Of a DNA stretch of 64,000 nucleotides, positions 9,045-18,858 are shown in pieces; the first letter of the stretch is position 1, and each line of letters begins with the position of its first letter. The translations under genes were made by a program, and so were the position numbers. This DNA comes from an uncultured SAR86 cluster bacterium (lineage in GTDB: Bacteria; Pseudomonadota; Gammaproteobacteria; Magnimaribacterales; D2472). The stretch covers positions 124,001-188,000 of the forward strand of contig CACNRI010000001.1 in assembly GCA_902622845.1 (NCBI GenBank), in the 5' to 3' direction. Under the pieces are notes generated by a model. That model searched no databases and was not told the origin of the DNA. It saw nothing but the letters and a program-made list of their open reading frames with translations.

Positions 9045-10016
9045 ATGAATACTTTTGAATATATATGGCTTGATGGGTATCAGCCAGAACCAATGATGCG
9101 AAGCAAAGTTAAAGCCACTGAGGACGATACTCCTCCAGATTGGTCTTTTGATGGATCTTCAACTCAGCAAGCTGAAGGTGGAAGTTCTGACTGCTTACTG
9201 TTACCGGTGCAAACCTATGCAAATCCTAATGGACATGATTTAGTTATGACTCAAGTTCAAGCTGCTGACCACTCTGTTCATCCGTCTAATACTAGAGCCG
9301 CAGCAGCAGAAGTAACTACAGATGAGTGGTGGTTTGGCTTTGAACAAGAATTCTTTTTTACTGATCCGCAAACTGGAGAACCTCTTGGTTGGGAAGATGG
9401 AACACCAAGAGAGCAAGGCGAATATTATTGTGGAGTCGGAGCAGGAAATGTTGTTGGAAGAGAGATCTCAGATGCGCATTTAGAAGCTTGTTTAGATCTT
9501 GGTATAACTCTGACTGGAACAAATGCAGAGGTTGCTCTTGGTCAATGGGAATATCAATGTTTTGGAAAAGGCATTAAAGCTGCTGATGATCTCTGGGTAT
9601 CAAGATATCTTCTTTATAAGATTGCTGAAGAGTATGGTGTTGGTGTAAATATTCATCCAAAACCTAAAACAGGAGATTGGAACGGCTCTGGAATGCATTG
9701 TAATTTCTCAAATGAAGCAATGAGAACGGCTGGTTCCGAAGAACTTTTCTCTTCAATGTGTGACAAGTTAGGCGAAGTACATGAAGAAGGTATTGCTTCT
9801 TATGGCTCGGATAATGATATGAGACTTACGGGTCTGCATGAAACACAAAGCATCGATAAGTTCTCTTATGGTGTCAGTGATCGTGGAGCAAGTATTAGAA
9901 TTCCGGTTTACACTGTTGAGCATGACTGGAATGGATACCTTGAAGACAGAAGACCAGCTTCTAATGCTGATCCTTATAAGATTTTAGCTCATATAGTAGG
10001 AACTCTTAGTAAATAA
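9045..10016 (+). CDS. Type II (eukaryote-like) glutamine synthetase
   Basis: WSFDGSSTQQAEGGSSDCLL, WWFGFEQEFFF, GQWEYQCF, NGSGMHCNFS; AGGAG RBS upstream. Confidence 0.96.
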   Translation: MNTFEYIWLDGYQPEPMMRSKVKATEDDTPPDWSFDGSSTQQAEGGSSDCLLLPVQTYANPNGHDLVMTQVQAADHSVHPSNTRAAAAEVTTDEWWFGFEQEFFFTDPQTGEPLGWEDGTPREQGEYYCGVGAGNVVGREISDAHLEACLDLGITLTGTNAEVALGQWEYQCFGKGIKAADDLWVSRYLLYKIAEEYGVGVNIHPKPKTGDWNGSGMHCNFSNEAMRTAGSEELFSSMCDKLGEVHEEGIASYGSDNDMRLTGLHETQSIDKFSYGVSDRGASIRIPVYTVEHDWNGYLEDRRPASNADPYKILAHIVGTLSK

Positions 10017-10030
10017 ATTTATCTCTTCTG

Positions 10031-10060
10031 AATATGCGGGAATTCTTTTCCCGCATATTT
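10031..10060 (+). terminator. Rho-independent terminator-like hairpin between convergent genes
   Basis: AATATGCGGGAATTCTTTTCCCGCATATTT followed by ATTTTT; A/T-flanked on both sides so may work bidirectionally. Confidence 0.75.
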
Positions 10061-10475
10061 ATTTTTGGACAACAGGGAGATTCTCTTGTGTCCAAGTCAT
10101 CATTCCCCCATTCAATCTAAATGTTTTTTCAAATTCGGCTTTTTTGAGCTTTTCTCCAATATTTGCTGAGTTTCGTCCCATATCACATACCAAGATTATT
10201 GGACGCTCCTTAAATTTATCAAGTTTATACATATGATTATCAAATTCTTGATGAGGATAACTTAATGCGGTCATTATGTGCCCATTTTCATAATCTTCTT
10301 TTTTTCTCAGATCTATAAGAATTGCATTTTCTTTGTTTACTAAACGCGTAAGTTCATTGGGCTCAATTTTCTTACCACCTTTATTCATTTCTGAATAAGC
10401 AAATAAGAATAAAAAGAAAAACAATGGCACTGAAAAATACCAGTAATCAATTAAAAAAAGATTAAATTCCAACAT
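10059..10475 (-). CDS. Rhodanese-like domain protein with N-terminal TM segment
   Basis: [23 protein letters not shown]...VCDMGRNS; hydrophobic N-terminus. Confidence 0.85.
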   Translation of the reverse strand: MLEFNLFLIDYWYFSVPLFFFLFLFAYSEMNKGGKKIEPNELTRLVNKENAILIDLRKKEDYENGHIMTALSYPHQEFDNHMYKLDKFKERPIILVCDMGRNSANIGEKLKKAEFEKTFRLNGGMMTWTQENLPVVQK

Positions 10476-10519
10476 ATGAAGTCATATTATCTATTAAAAT
10501 AAGATTTTATCTAATAAAA

Positions 10520-11134
10520 ATGAATCTAATTTTAATAAGGCATGGTCAAAGCGAGTGGAATGCCCTAAATCAATTTACTGGATGGAAAGATCCTGATCTT
10601 ACGGCCAAAGGTATTGAAGAGGCACATAATGCAGGCAGGATAATAAATAACTTAAAAATTAATTTTGACTTAGTTTTCACATCTGCATTAATAAGAGCTC
10701 AGAACACAGCTGAAATAATTCTCAAAGAAATAAATCAGCCTTTATCAACTATAAAAAATCAGGCTCTTAATGAAAGAAACTATGGAGACCTTGCAGGCCT
10801 TAATAAAGATGATGCAAGAAAAAGATGGGGTGATGAACAAGTTCATATTTGGAGAAGATCATATGATATACCTCCTCCTGGAGGAGAAAGTCTTAAAGAT
10901 ACAGGTGAAAGAGTGCTCCCATTTTTTATGAAAGAAATACTCCCATATGTTTGTGAAGGTAAGAACGTTTTAGTTGCAGCGCATGGAAACTCTCTTAGGT
11001 CATTAATAAAGTTTCTTGATAATATTTCGGACGAAGACATTGTTAAGTTAGAAATCCCAACTGGGGCGCCAATACATTATGTAATCAATGAGGATGGTTC
11101 AGTTAAGTCGAAACAAGACTTCTTCAATGAATAG
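10520..11134 (+). CDS. gpmA: 2,3-bisphosphoglycerate-dependent phosphoglycerate mutase
   Basis: [49 protein letters not shown]. Confidence 0.95.
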   Translation: MNLILIRHGQSEWNALNQFTGWKDPDLTAKGIEEAHNAGRIINNLKINFDLVFTSALIRAQNTAEIILKEINQPLSTIKNQALNERNYGDLAGLNKDDARKRWGDEQVHIWRRSYDIPPPGGESLKDTGERVLPFFMKEILPYVCEGKNVLVAAHGNSLRSLIKFLDNISDEDIVKLEIPTGAPIHYVINEDGSVKSKQDFFNE

Positions 11135-12119
11135 TTTTAGTGACAATATTGTCTCCTGGTACAAAGAAAATGGCAGGCATGATCTTCCTTGGAGAAAAAG
11201 TATATCTCCTTATTCCGTATGGATATCAGAAATCATGCTTCAGCAGACCCAAGTTAAGACTGTTATTCCCTACTTTAATAAATTCGTTGAAAAGTATCCT
11301 AATCTTGATGCTTTGCTTAAAGCTTCAGAGGATGAAATATTAGCTCAGTGGTCAGGACTGGGTTTCTATAGAAGAGCAAAGAATATTTATAAAGCTTGCA
11401 GAGTAATCAGTGAGGATTTTAATAGTAAGCTACCAACAAATATAAATGATTTAGAGTCCTTGCCTGGCATTGGAAGATCTACTGCAGGTGCAATTATGTC
11501 TATAGCTTTCAATGAAGGTCATCCTATCCTCGATGCAAATGTAAAAAGAGTTCTTGGAAGATATAAAAAAATATCTTTTAAAACTGAAAATGAAAAACAG
11601 AAAAAGCTTTGGCTTATTTCTGAGGAACTTACTCCAAATAAAGAATCCTTTGAATATACTCAAGGAATTATGGATTTAGGGGCTACGCATTGCTCAAAAT
11701 CAACACCAAGTTGTGATTTATGTCCAGTCAGTAATAATTGCGATAGCGCATTCAAAGAAGTTTCTAATAAAGTAAGTTTAAGAAAGGCTATTCAAAAACC
11801 TACTGTAAAGCTAAATTTTATTCTACCTCATACAAAAAATGAGATCCTTATGCATAAAAAACAGGCCTCCGAATACTGGGAAAGTTTATGGATTCCAATT
11901 GATGGGGATGAGGTAAAAATTAAAGGTAATCAAAAGTATTCAAAAATTAAAGTTAATCACCCGCTAAGTCATCTTAATCTTGATATGAAGATTAAAACTT
12001 TCAAAATTGATAAAAAATATGATCTTGACTCTAATTTAGAGTATAAATGGATTAAGAAAAGTAAAGTAGATGAATATGCAATGCCAACTCCTATTAAAAA
12101 AGTTGTGAGTACACTATGA
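11127..12119 (+). CDS. mutY: A/G-specific adenine glycosylase
   Basis: [34 protein letters not shown]-x6-C-x2-C-x5-C cluster; internal ATG (MNSFSDN) preferred over the track start at 11088. Confidence 0.95.
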   Translation: MNSFSDNIVSWYKENGRHDLPWRKSISPYSVWISEIMLQQTQVKTVIPYFNKFVEKYPNLDALLKASEDEILAQWSGLGFYRRAKNIYKACRVISEDFNSKLPTNINDLESLPGIGRSTAGAIMSIAFNEGHPILDANVKRVLGRYKKISFKTENEKQKKLWLISEELTPNKESFEYTQGIMDLGATHCSKSTPSCDLCPVSNNCDSAFKEVSNKVSLRKAIQKPTVKLNFILPHTKNEILMHKKQASEYWESLWIPIDGDEVKIKGNQKYSKIKVNHPLSHLNLDMKIKTFKIDKKYDLDSNLEYKWIKKSKVDEYAMPTPIKKVVSTL

Positions 12120-12385
12120 CAAAAACAGTTTTTTGTAAGAAATATCAAGAAAATCTACCATCGTTAGAAATTCCACCAATGCCAGGAGAGCTTGGAATTG
12201 AATTACAAAAATCAGTTTCTGCTAAAGCTTGGGAAGAATGGAAATCTCATCAGGTAACACTTATCAATGAAAAGATGCTTGATATGTCTGATCAAAAGAA
12301 TAGAGAGTGGCTCATTGAGCAAATGCATCTATTTTTTGATAATGCTGACTACGCAAAAGCTGAAGGTTTTAAGTCATTAGACTGA
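12116..12385 (+). CDS. yggX: Probable Fe(2+)-trafficking protein YggX
   Basis: VFCKKYQENLPSLEIPPMPGELG...WKSHQVTLINEKMLDM; mutY-yggX pairing. Confidence 0.95.
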   Translation: MTKTVFCKKYQENLPSLEIPPMPGELGIELQKSVSAKAWEEWKSHQVTLINEKMLDMSDQKNREWLIEQMHLFFDNADYAKAEGFKSLD

Positions 12386-12388
12386 TTA

Positions 12389-12417
12389 ATGACATTATCT
12401 TCATTCTTGCATATAAT
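12389..12417 (+). promoter_or_regulatory. Sigma70-type promoter for tRNA-Phe
   Basis: ATGACA (12389-12394), 17-nt spacer, TATAAT (12412-12417), just upstream of the tRNA. Confidence 0.6.
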
Positions 12418-12432
12418 CCTTTGATCTAATTT

Positions 12433-12508
12433 GCCCAGATAGCTCAGTTGGTAGAGCAAAGGACTGAAAATCCTTGTGTCGGTGGTTCGATCCCACCTCT
12501 GGGCACCA
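12433..12508 (+). tRNA. tRNA-Phe (anticodon GAA)
   Basis: GCCCAGATAGCTCAGTTGGTAGAGCAAAGGACTGAAAATCCTTGTGTCGGTGGTTCGATCCCACCTCTGGGCACCA; full cloverleaf, CCA encoded. Confidence 0.97.
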
Positions 12509-12510
12509 CC

Positions 12511-13617
12511 TTACAACTCAAATTTATAAATTCTATCCATTTGTTTATCTATGATAGATGTTTTTGACATAAGGAAATTCCTTGTCTTTCTTAGTAATGG
12601 ATTAGATATATGATTATGAAGAGCTTGCTCTTTAGATAGTCTGGTAATCATCTTCACTCTTGGCTTCCTTATCTTCTCATAATGATTTTGAGCATCCTCT
12701 AAATTGCCAATATCACTTAAAAGCTCAGCAAAAGCGTAGCCATCCTCTATAGCCAGACATCCGCCCTGCCCTAGAAAAGGTACTATAGGATGAGCAGCAT
12801 CACCAAATAAAGTAATATTTTTAGCAAAATATTTCTTTAGCAAGGGCCTTGTATATATACCCCATCTAAAGAAATTTTTTGAAGAATGAACCGTCTCTTT
12901 ATGGTTGTCAGACATAAAACCTATATCCTGAACGAGCTCGTCTATGCTGCCCTCAGCTATCCAAGACTCATTATTTTCTTTGCTCGTTTTAATGCATCCT
13001 ACAAAACTCGATAAAGAATTTGTTATTGGATAAAGAACTAAGTGCTTGTTTGAAGAAAGTTGAAGATAAGCATCTTTATGTGGATTCTGGCCTATACATC
13101 GCCATGCAGAATAACCGCTATAAACTGGCTTTCCTGTTTCAAAAAAATCATCACGTATTTTTGATTTTATTCCGTCGCATGCTGCTAAGTGAAGAACTTT
13201 ATATGATTGACCATTCTTGAACTTTAGAATCTTATTATCTGAATCAAATGAAATATATTCATGATCAAAAATAACCCTTCCTCCAAGCTCAATATATTTC
13301 TCATGCAAAATACTCACAAGTTTTTCTCTAGAAATGCAACAAACTCTGGATTCAATAGAAGTTATAGGATAATCTTCATCCAAAAAATTTATTTTTTCTG
13401 GGAAAAAGCCTTCATTTGAAAGACTCTCTTTTAGATCAATCTTGTCAAACAAACTTATGGCATTTGGAGATATAGATATGCCAGCTCCACCCTCTCTAAT
13501 CTGAGATGATCGTTCAAAAATAATAGGTTTAATATCTTTACTTAATAAGAAACATCCAAAAGAAAGTCCTGCTATACCTCCCCCGATTATGGCAATGTGT
13601 TCAGAATAGTCATTCAT
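12511..13617 (-). CDS. FAD-dependent monooxygenase (salicylate hydroxylase/UbiH-like fold)
   Basis: IAIIGGGIAGLSFGCFL; TLFGDAAHPIVPFLGQGGCLAIEDG. Confidence 0.88.
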   Translation of the reverse strand: MNDYSEHIAIIGGGIAGLSFGCFLLSKDIKPIIFERSSQIREGGAGISISPNAISLFDKIDLKESLSNEGFFPEKINFLDEDYPITSIESRVCCISREKLVSILHEKYIELGGRVIFDHEYISFDSDNKILKFKNGQSYKVLHLAACDGIKSKIRDDFFETGKPVYSGYSAWRCIGQNPHKDAYLQLSSNKHLVLYPITNSLSSFVGCIKTSKENNESWIAEGSIDELVQDIGFMSDNHKETVHSSKNFFRWGIYTRPLLKKYFAKNITLFGDAAHPIVPFLGQGGCLAIEDGYAFAELLSDIGNLEDAQNHYEKIRKPRVKMITRLSKEQALHNHISNPLLRKTRNFLMSKTSIIDKQMDRIYKFEL

Positions 13618-13644
13618 AAATTATTTTCATTATATAATCTTTGG

Positions 13645-14433
13645 ATGCTTAAAATCTTAATAGTATTTCTTTCTCTTATATTTTCAATTTCTTCTTATTC
13701 AAATTATGCAAAAGAGGTAAGTTCAATAATGCTTATTGGAAACAGTTTTTTTTATTACAACAATAGTTTGCATAATCATCTGGGTGATCTTTACGATGCA
13801 GATCCTGAGCTAGATACCCCAAGAAGGCGTTCAATAACTATTAATGGGTCTTCGCTATCTTGGCATGATGTTAATAGCTATCTATCAAATGAAGAAATTG
13901 GAAGTTTTAAGATAGATTCAGATACAAATACCTATGAGCCTTATGAAGAGAAGGATATTGATGTTGTTATCATGATGGATTGCAGTCTATGCCCCATAAA
14001 TGACAGTAGAAAAGACAGTTTTTATAAATATGTCAAAAAACACTCTGAAACTATAAGATCAAAAGGTATAGAGCCAATCCTATTTATGACTTGGCCATAT
14101 AAAAATAAACCTGAAATGCAGCAACAACTAGAAAAAGAGTTTTTTAAAGCTTCAAAGTTAAATAAATTAAGGATGGTTCCTGCCGGACAAGCTTTTTCAT
14201 ACATAAATCAAAATTTTCCTGACATTAATCTTTATACCGAAGACTTAAGGCATCCAAGTAAAGAAGGGACCTACCTTGCTGCTTTGATGATATTTACGAC
14301 TTTGAGTAACAAATCACCGATTGGAAATACTTATAAAATGGGAATAGATTCTGAAGTGGCAGAAACGCTTCAAGAAGTTGCTTGGTTTACACATCAAAAC
14401 TTTAAAAAAAGATCCTTAAATTCTGGTTTATGA
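13645..14433 (+). CDS. Secreted SGNH/GDSL-like hydrolase domain protein (putative)
   Basis: Signal-like N-terminus; MLIGNSFFYYNN (block I-like GNS), DLRHPSKEGTYLAA (D-x-x-H block V-like); start moved to the ATG at 13645. Confidence 0.55.
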   Translation: MLKILIVFLSLIFSISSYSNYAKEVSSIMLIGNSFFYYNNSLHNHLGDLYDADPELDTPRRRSITINGSSLSWHDVNSYLSNEEIGSFKIDSDTNTYEPYEEKDIDVVIMMDCSLCPINDSRKDSFYKYVKKHSETIRSKGIEPILFMTWPYKNKPEMQQQLEKEFFKASKLNKLRMVPAGQAFSYINQNFPDINLYTEDLRHPSKEGTYLAALMIFTTLSNKSPIGNTYKMGIDSEVAETLQEVAWFTHQNFKKRSLNSGL

Positions 14434-14460
14434 TAGAAAAGTGTTGTTTAATATAAGTGT

Positions 14461-14949
14461 ATGAAATTATCAATCTTTTCTCTAATTTTCGTTTTGTTGT
14501 TTTCTTCTAGTTGCTCGTTATTTGTTGACGAGTATCAAGTAAATTCAAGAAAAGTCATTGCTTATCTCTTAGAAGATCTCCCTCTTCCAGATGATGCAGA
14601 CATTATTAAAGTACCAACGGTTTTATTAGGCACTGGTGATTCAATATCAGGTCGAATTATCTTGGAGTCTGGTTACAGTCCAGCTGAAAATCTTATTTTT
14701 TATGGCAATGAGACATTATCAACTGGTTGGCAGCTTATTTCTTCAAAAGTTGGTGAAGAAGTGACACTTATTTATCTAAAGAATGGAAGATATGCCACTT
14801 TAGAGATGAAGCCAAGAAGAACTGCAGCAGGCTTTATAGCTGGAGATGTAGGTAGTGATATTGTGATATCTGTTGTTCATCCCGATGCTATATCAAATCA
14901 AAATCCTTATGACGATCTTGATTACAATAATTTACCGGAAATCCCTTAA
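14461..14949 (+). CDS. Hypothetical lipoprotein
   Basis: Signal peptide with lipobox LLFSSSC. Confidence 0.6.
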   Translation: MKLSIFSLIFVLLFSSSCSLFVDEYQVNSRKVIAYLLEDLPLPDDADIIKVPTVLLGTGDSISGRIILESGYSPAENLIFYGNETLSTGWQLISSKVGEEVTLIYLKNGRYATLEMKPRRTAAGFIAGDVGSDIVISVVHPDAISNQNPYDDLDYNNLPEIP

Positions 14950-14959
14950 TATATTTTAA

Positions 14960-15652
14960 ATGGAATTACCTTTATCCCTCGTAGCAGGAGGTACCGGACT
15001 TGTTGGGAGCTACATAATTAAAGCTCTTTCAGAAAAAAGTGGTTCACAGATTATTTTGGCTAGGTCGTTCAGCTCTGAGATTCCACGAAATGCTAAGCTT
15101 GAAAAAATAGATTTTGAAAAATTAATTTCCAACGAGATAAAGTTAAAAGATGGCATTAGCCATGTTTACCTGTGTTTGGGTAAGAAACTCGCAACATATG
15201 AATTAGGATATATGCAAAATAGTGCTAGGGAGAATTTCAAATTAATAGATTTCGATTATCCTCTGAGAATCGCAAAACTTGCTTTTGAAAAAGGGGCTAG
15301 GTCAATTGCTTTGGTTTCTGCTGTCGGTGCTCAAGAAGGATCTGCTAATTATTACTTCCATATCAAAGGAAAGCTCGAGAATGAAATCAAAAAAATAGGA
15401 TATAAAAATATTTGCTTTGCTCGTCCGGGTCACCTACTTGGAAAAAGAAAAGACTTTAGAGGATATGAAATACCAATTTTGGAGTCAGGTTTAAGTTTTG
15501 CAGCTCCATTTATGCAAGGCCCTCTTAGAAATTTTAGGCAAATTGAGGCAAAAAAGGTTGCAGAGAGTATGGTTATGAACTTAGCCACAAAAGAAAAAGG
15601 GCAAACTTATCTGTATTATGATGATTTCTTGAAAACAGAAATCTTTGAATAG
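14960..15652 (+). CDS. NAD(P)-binding SDR-like/atypical epimerase
   Basis: LVAGGTGLVGSYIIKAL; ISHVYLCLG; YYFHIKGKLENEI. Confidence 0.8.
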   Translation: MELPLSLVAGGTGLVGSYIIKALSEKSGSQIILARSFSSEIPRNAKLEKIDFEKLISNEIKLKDGISHVYLCLGKKLATYELGYMQNSARENFKLIDFDYPLRIAKLAFEKGARSIALVSAVGAQEGSANYYFHIKGKLENEIKKIGYKNICFARPGHLLGKRKDFRGYEIPILESGLSFAAPFMQGPLRNFRQIEAKKVAESMVMNLATKEKGQTYLYYDDFLKTEIFE

Positions 15653-16128
15653 ATTTCATCAGATTGCAAGAACTTAATTTTTAAATCTTCACCTTCGCGG
15701 ACAACTAAGACACTCTCTAACCATTGCTTATTCTCCTTAAGTAATATGTCTCTCCTATAAGGATTTGGATAAATGAAAACTCCTGTGTTGAGATAACTCA
15801 CATGCGCTGAATTGCTATCAATAGAGATTGTAAAGTCAGAGAGAAACCATTCCGTTGACTCCCATCCGAGATATCCTGCAGATTCAATGAAGTCTGTGAA
15901 CTCATTAAGGGTAAATTTATCTCCCATTTCATAAATAATAAAATCAGTCGTAACTTTTTGGCTCAAAATGATTTTGTCATAGTTTTTGACATCTAGGGCA
16001 CTAAAAAAATCTTTGATGTGATCAATTACTTTTTCTTCAATTATTTGTTCCTCAACCTTTTCTTCAAATATTTGCTCTTGCGCAAAAGAAAAAAGTGGTA
16101 TTAAAAGAAAGATTATGATTTTCTTCAT
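15616..16128 (-). CDS. Hypothetical secreted protein (nuclear transport factor 2-like fold possible)
   Basis: N-terminal signal peptide; overlaps the preceding convergent gene by 37 nt. Confidence 0.5.
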   Translation of the reverse strand: MKKIIIFLLIPLFSFAQEQIFEEKVEEQIIEEKVIDHIKDFFSALDVKNYDKIILSQKVTTDFIIYEMGDKFTLNEFTDFIESAGYLGWESTEWFLSDFTISIDSNSAHVSYLNTGVFIYPNPYRRDILLKENKQWLESVLVVREGEDLKIKFLQSDEIYSKISVFKKSS

Positions 16129-16166
16129 AATGATTCAATTATATTGGAAAAAAAGGATTTAGTTAA

Positions 16167-16601
16167 TTAGCCAAAATCCTTAAGCATTTTTTTAAGTTCT
16201 AAAGAGTGCTGCTCTTCTTCTCCAATCATGCCTCTTGCATACTCCTCAAGATAAATTGATCTATCCTCAACAATAGAAAGGAGATCTTTATACAAATCGA
16301 CTGCATGCATCTCATGCTCAAGGCTTTCTTCCAATATATCTTTAATGGTATGTCTATTAGTCTCTTTTATCTTTGCAATGTTTTGCGTTGGATGCCCATC
16401 TAAGCCAGTAAGAATTTCTCCAGCTTGTTGAGCATGGAGTAAAGATTCATTCGCTTGCTCTTTTAAGAAATCAACTATTGGGATTCTATGAGGCCCACTT
16501 ACCATCATTGAAGAATGGGTATATCTCACAACACCAGCAAGCTCACATTCCATAACTTCATTGAGAATCTCGCAAACCTTTTTAACATCAATATCTTTCA
16601 T
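16167..16601 (-). CDS. Ferritin-like/bacterioferritin-type protein
   Basis: Di-iron-type residues: ECELAGVVRYTHSS, ESLLHAQQAGEIL, EHEMHAVDLYKDLL, EEEQHSLELKKML. Confidence 0.85.
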   Translation of the reverse strand: MKDIDVKKVCEILNEVMECELAGVVRYTHSSMMVSGPHRIPIVDFLKEQANESLLHAQQAGEILTGLDGHPTQNIAKIKETNRHTIKDILEESLEHEMHAVDLYKDLLSIVEDRSIYLEEYARGMIGEEEQHSLELKKMLKDFG

Positions 16602-16670
16602 CTTATCTCCTTTTAAATAAGATGGATTCTACATTAAATTTTTCTTAAATCTCTTATTGCGAAATGAAGT

Positions 16671-16689
16671 AATAATCATTCTCATTATG
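16671..16689 (-). promoter_or_regulatory. Fur-box-like site upstream of the ferritin-like gene
   Basis: Reverse strand CATAATGAGAATGATTATT matches the classical GATAATGATAATCATTATC at 15 of 19 positions; about 70 bp upstream of the start at 16601. Confidence 0.55.
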
Positions 16690-17698
16690 AATTAGTTTTT
16701 TCAAATAGGTAATGTGAAACGAAATATTCGTCTCCTTTATTCATTGCAAAGAAAACCTCACATGTAAGGAAAAATATTCTCCACCTGTTAAACCAAACAA
16801 CTGGATCATCATAATGATCTTTGAAAATATCCAATATTTCATTTCTGTTTTTATAGTGATTTTCAAGCCACCCTTTTGAGGTTTTTGAGTAATGAATACC
16901 ATTAACATCCCATTGTTTTGAAACAATTAAATCTTCTTCAAAATAGCTAAATATATCTTTGCTGGGCATAATACCTCCCAAGAAGAAATATTTTGTCATC
17001 CAATCTAAATCATGTCTCACTTCATAAAGATAAGTAATTTCTTTATTACAAAAGATATGGATAAAAAGCTTTCCATTGTCTCTAAGCAAACTACTTAAAG
17101 AAGATAATATTGATTTATAGTTTCTTAAGTGCTCGAACATTTCAATAGAAATAATCCGATCAAAATGGTTATCTAAATTAAGATTATTTACATCCATTTT
17201 GATTGCCCTAATATTTTTAAGATTTCTTTTTTCTGCCTCTTCATTAATAAAATTAATTTGATCAAACGAATTGCTTACTGAGGTAATATTAGATTTAGGG
17301 AATTTCGCCGCAGCATAGAGCGAAAAACTGCCCCATCCACACCCAAGATCCAGTATTTCTTGACCATCTAAAATATTTGCTCTCTCTATATATAAATCTA
17401 ACATCTTATCTTCAGCTTCATCTAAGGTACTTTGACCATCAAATAATGAGCAAGAATACTTCAGTCTATTACCAAGTACTTTTTTAAAGAATTGTGGAGG
17501 TACTTCATAATGTTGATCATTAGCATCAACTGTTTTTTCCGCGACAACTCCATCTGATAACAAGTTAATAACTTTTTCTTTATTCTTTTCATTATCAGAT
17601 TCTGCAAGCCTTCTATTTGATAAAAAGAGTGCTGCTTTCTTAATTAAAAAGTCTGGAATGAAGCCTCTCTCAGTGAGTTGTAGTAAAAATTTTGTCAT
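16685..17698 (-). CDS. SAM-dependent methyltransferase, CFA synthase/coclaurine N-methyltransferase-like
   Basis: LKYSCSLFDGQSTLDEAEDKMLDLYIERANI, ILDLGCGWGSFSLYAA, GIHYSKTSKGW...VWFNRWRIFFLTCEVFFAMNKGDEYFVSHYLFEK. Confidence 0.88.
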   Translation of the reverse strand: MTKFLLQLTERGFIPDFLIKKAALFLSNRRLAESDNEKNKEKVINLLSDGVVAEKTVDANDQHYEVPPQFFKKVLGNRLKYSCSLFDGQSTLDEAEDKMLDLYIERANILDGQEILDLGCGWGSFSLYAAAKFPKSNITSVSNSFDQINFINEEAEKRNLKNIRAIKMDVNNLNLDNHFDRIISIEMFEHLRNYKSILSSLSSLLRDNGKLFIHIFCNKEITYLYEVRHDLDWMTKYFFLGGIMPSKDIFSYFEEDLIVSKQWDVNGIHYSKTSKGWLENHYKNRNEILDIFKDHYDDPVVWFNRWRIFFLTCEVFFAMNKGDEYFVSHYLFEKTNS

Positions 17699-18858
17699 TT
17701 ATTCTCCAATAAATATTGTGAAACTGAAATTCTTTCATTTAAAAATCCACCACGACAATATGCGAGATACATATCCCAAGTATTTTTAAATTTTTTATCA
17801 AAACCTAATGCTTCGACTTGATCCCAGCGATCTTGAAAATTAATAAACCAAGTTTCTAAAGTCTTTGCATATGACTCTGGGAAATTTTTTTGCGAGATAG
17901 ATTTAAGCTCATTATTTTCAGCAAGCTTATGAATAATTTTATTGCTAGCAAGCATGCCTCCAGGAAAAATATATGTTTGGATAAAATCAGGATTCTTTTG
18001 ATAGCTATCAAAAAACTCGTCTCCAATAGTAATTGTCTGAATGGCAGCTTTACCATTTTCCTCGAGCAAACCCTTTATTTTTGAAAAAAATACCTCCCAA
18101 TATTCTGATCCAACTGCTTCAAACATTTCAATTGAAACAATGGCATCAAATTTTCCTGATATCTCTCTATAATCAATGAGCTGGATCTCAGGAATCTTTT
18201 CCATTTGCCCTACCCTTGTTTTAGCAAACTGAAATTGGCTTGGTGATATTGTGATTCCCTTAACGTCAAAACCCCTTCTCCCAGCATATTCTAAGAATCC
18301 TCCCCAGCCACATCCTATTTCAAGTATTCTTGCTCCCTCTTTCAGATTTAGCATATCTAATATTGACTGATATTTATTTTCTTGTGCCTCACTTAAGTTA
18401 CTTGTTTCTTTATAAAATATGCCAGAAGAATATGTCATAGACTCGTCCAGCCACAAATTATAAAAATCATTTCCTAAATCATAGTGTGCTTCAATATTTT
18501 TTTTGCTTCCCTTAAGCGTATTTTTATTAAAAAAATGATTAATTTTTGCGAAAATCTTTAGTGAAAGCATTCCGTTTGAAATCTTTGAAAAAGCCCCTAA
18601 ATTCTTTGGAAGATAGTCCATTAATTCAATTAGATCTTCTGTTTGCCAGTAATTGTTAATATAGCCTTCCGTAAGTCCCAATGCTCCGCGTCTAAATATA
18701 ATCCAAATCCCAAGCCAGGAATTAAAAGTAATTTCTAAAGAAGATTGATGATTTCCTAGTTTAATTTTTTTTCCATTTGGAAGAGTAATTAAAATGTTCT
18801 TATCTTGAAGTTCGCCAATATTCTTGTTCAAGAAGTTTTGAATAAGTTTAGTCAGCAT
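17695..18858 (-). CDS. cfa: Cyclopropane-fatty-acyl-phospholipid synthase family methyltransferase
   Basis: AHYDLGNDFYNLWLDESMTYSSGIF, ILEIGCGWGGFLEYAGRRG, SIEMFEAVG, YIFPGGMLAS. Confidence 0.94.
   Translation of the reverse strand: MLTKLIQNFLNKNIGELQDKNILITLPNGKKIKLGNHQSSLEITFNSWLGIWIIFRRGALGLTEGYINNYWQTEDLIELMDYLPKNLGAFSKISNGMLSLKIFAKINHFFNKNTLKGSKKNIEAHYDLGNDFYNLWLDESMTYSSGIFYKETSNLSEAQENKYQSILDMLNLKEGARILEIGCGWGGFLEYAGRRGFDVKGITISPSQFQFAKTRVGQMEKIPEIQLIDYREISGKFDAIVSIEMFEAVGSEYWEVFFSKIKGLLEENGKAAIQTITIGDEFFDSYQKNPDFIQTYIFPGGMLASNKIIHKLAENNELKSISQKNFPESYAKTLETWFINFQDRWDQVEALGFDKKFKNTWDMYLAYCRGGFLNERISVSQYLLENK

Noticed and set aside
9389-9577. 62-aa ORF within the glutamine synthetase gene
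   Set aside because: Alternate-frame ORF inside the conserved GSII coding sequence; no independent support.
11088-11126. Track start of mutY at 11088 as a real N-terminal extension
   Set aside because: The extension [13 protein letters not shown] lies inside the gpmA C-terminus; [12 protein letters not shown] from 11127 matches a normal MutY start.
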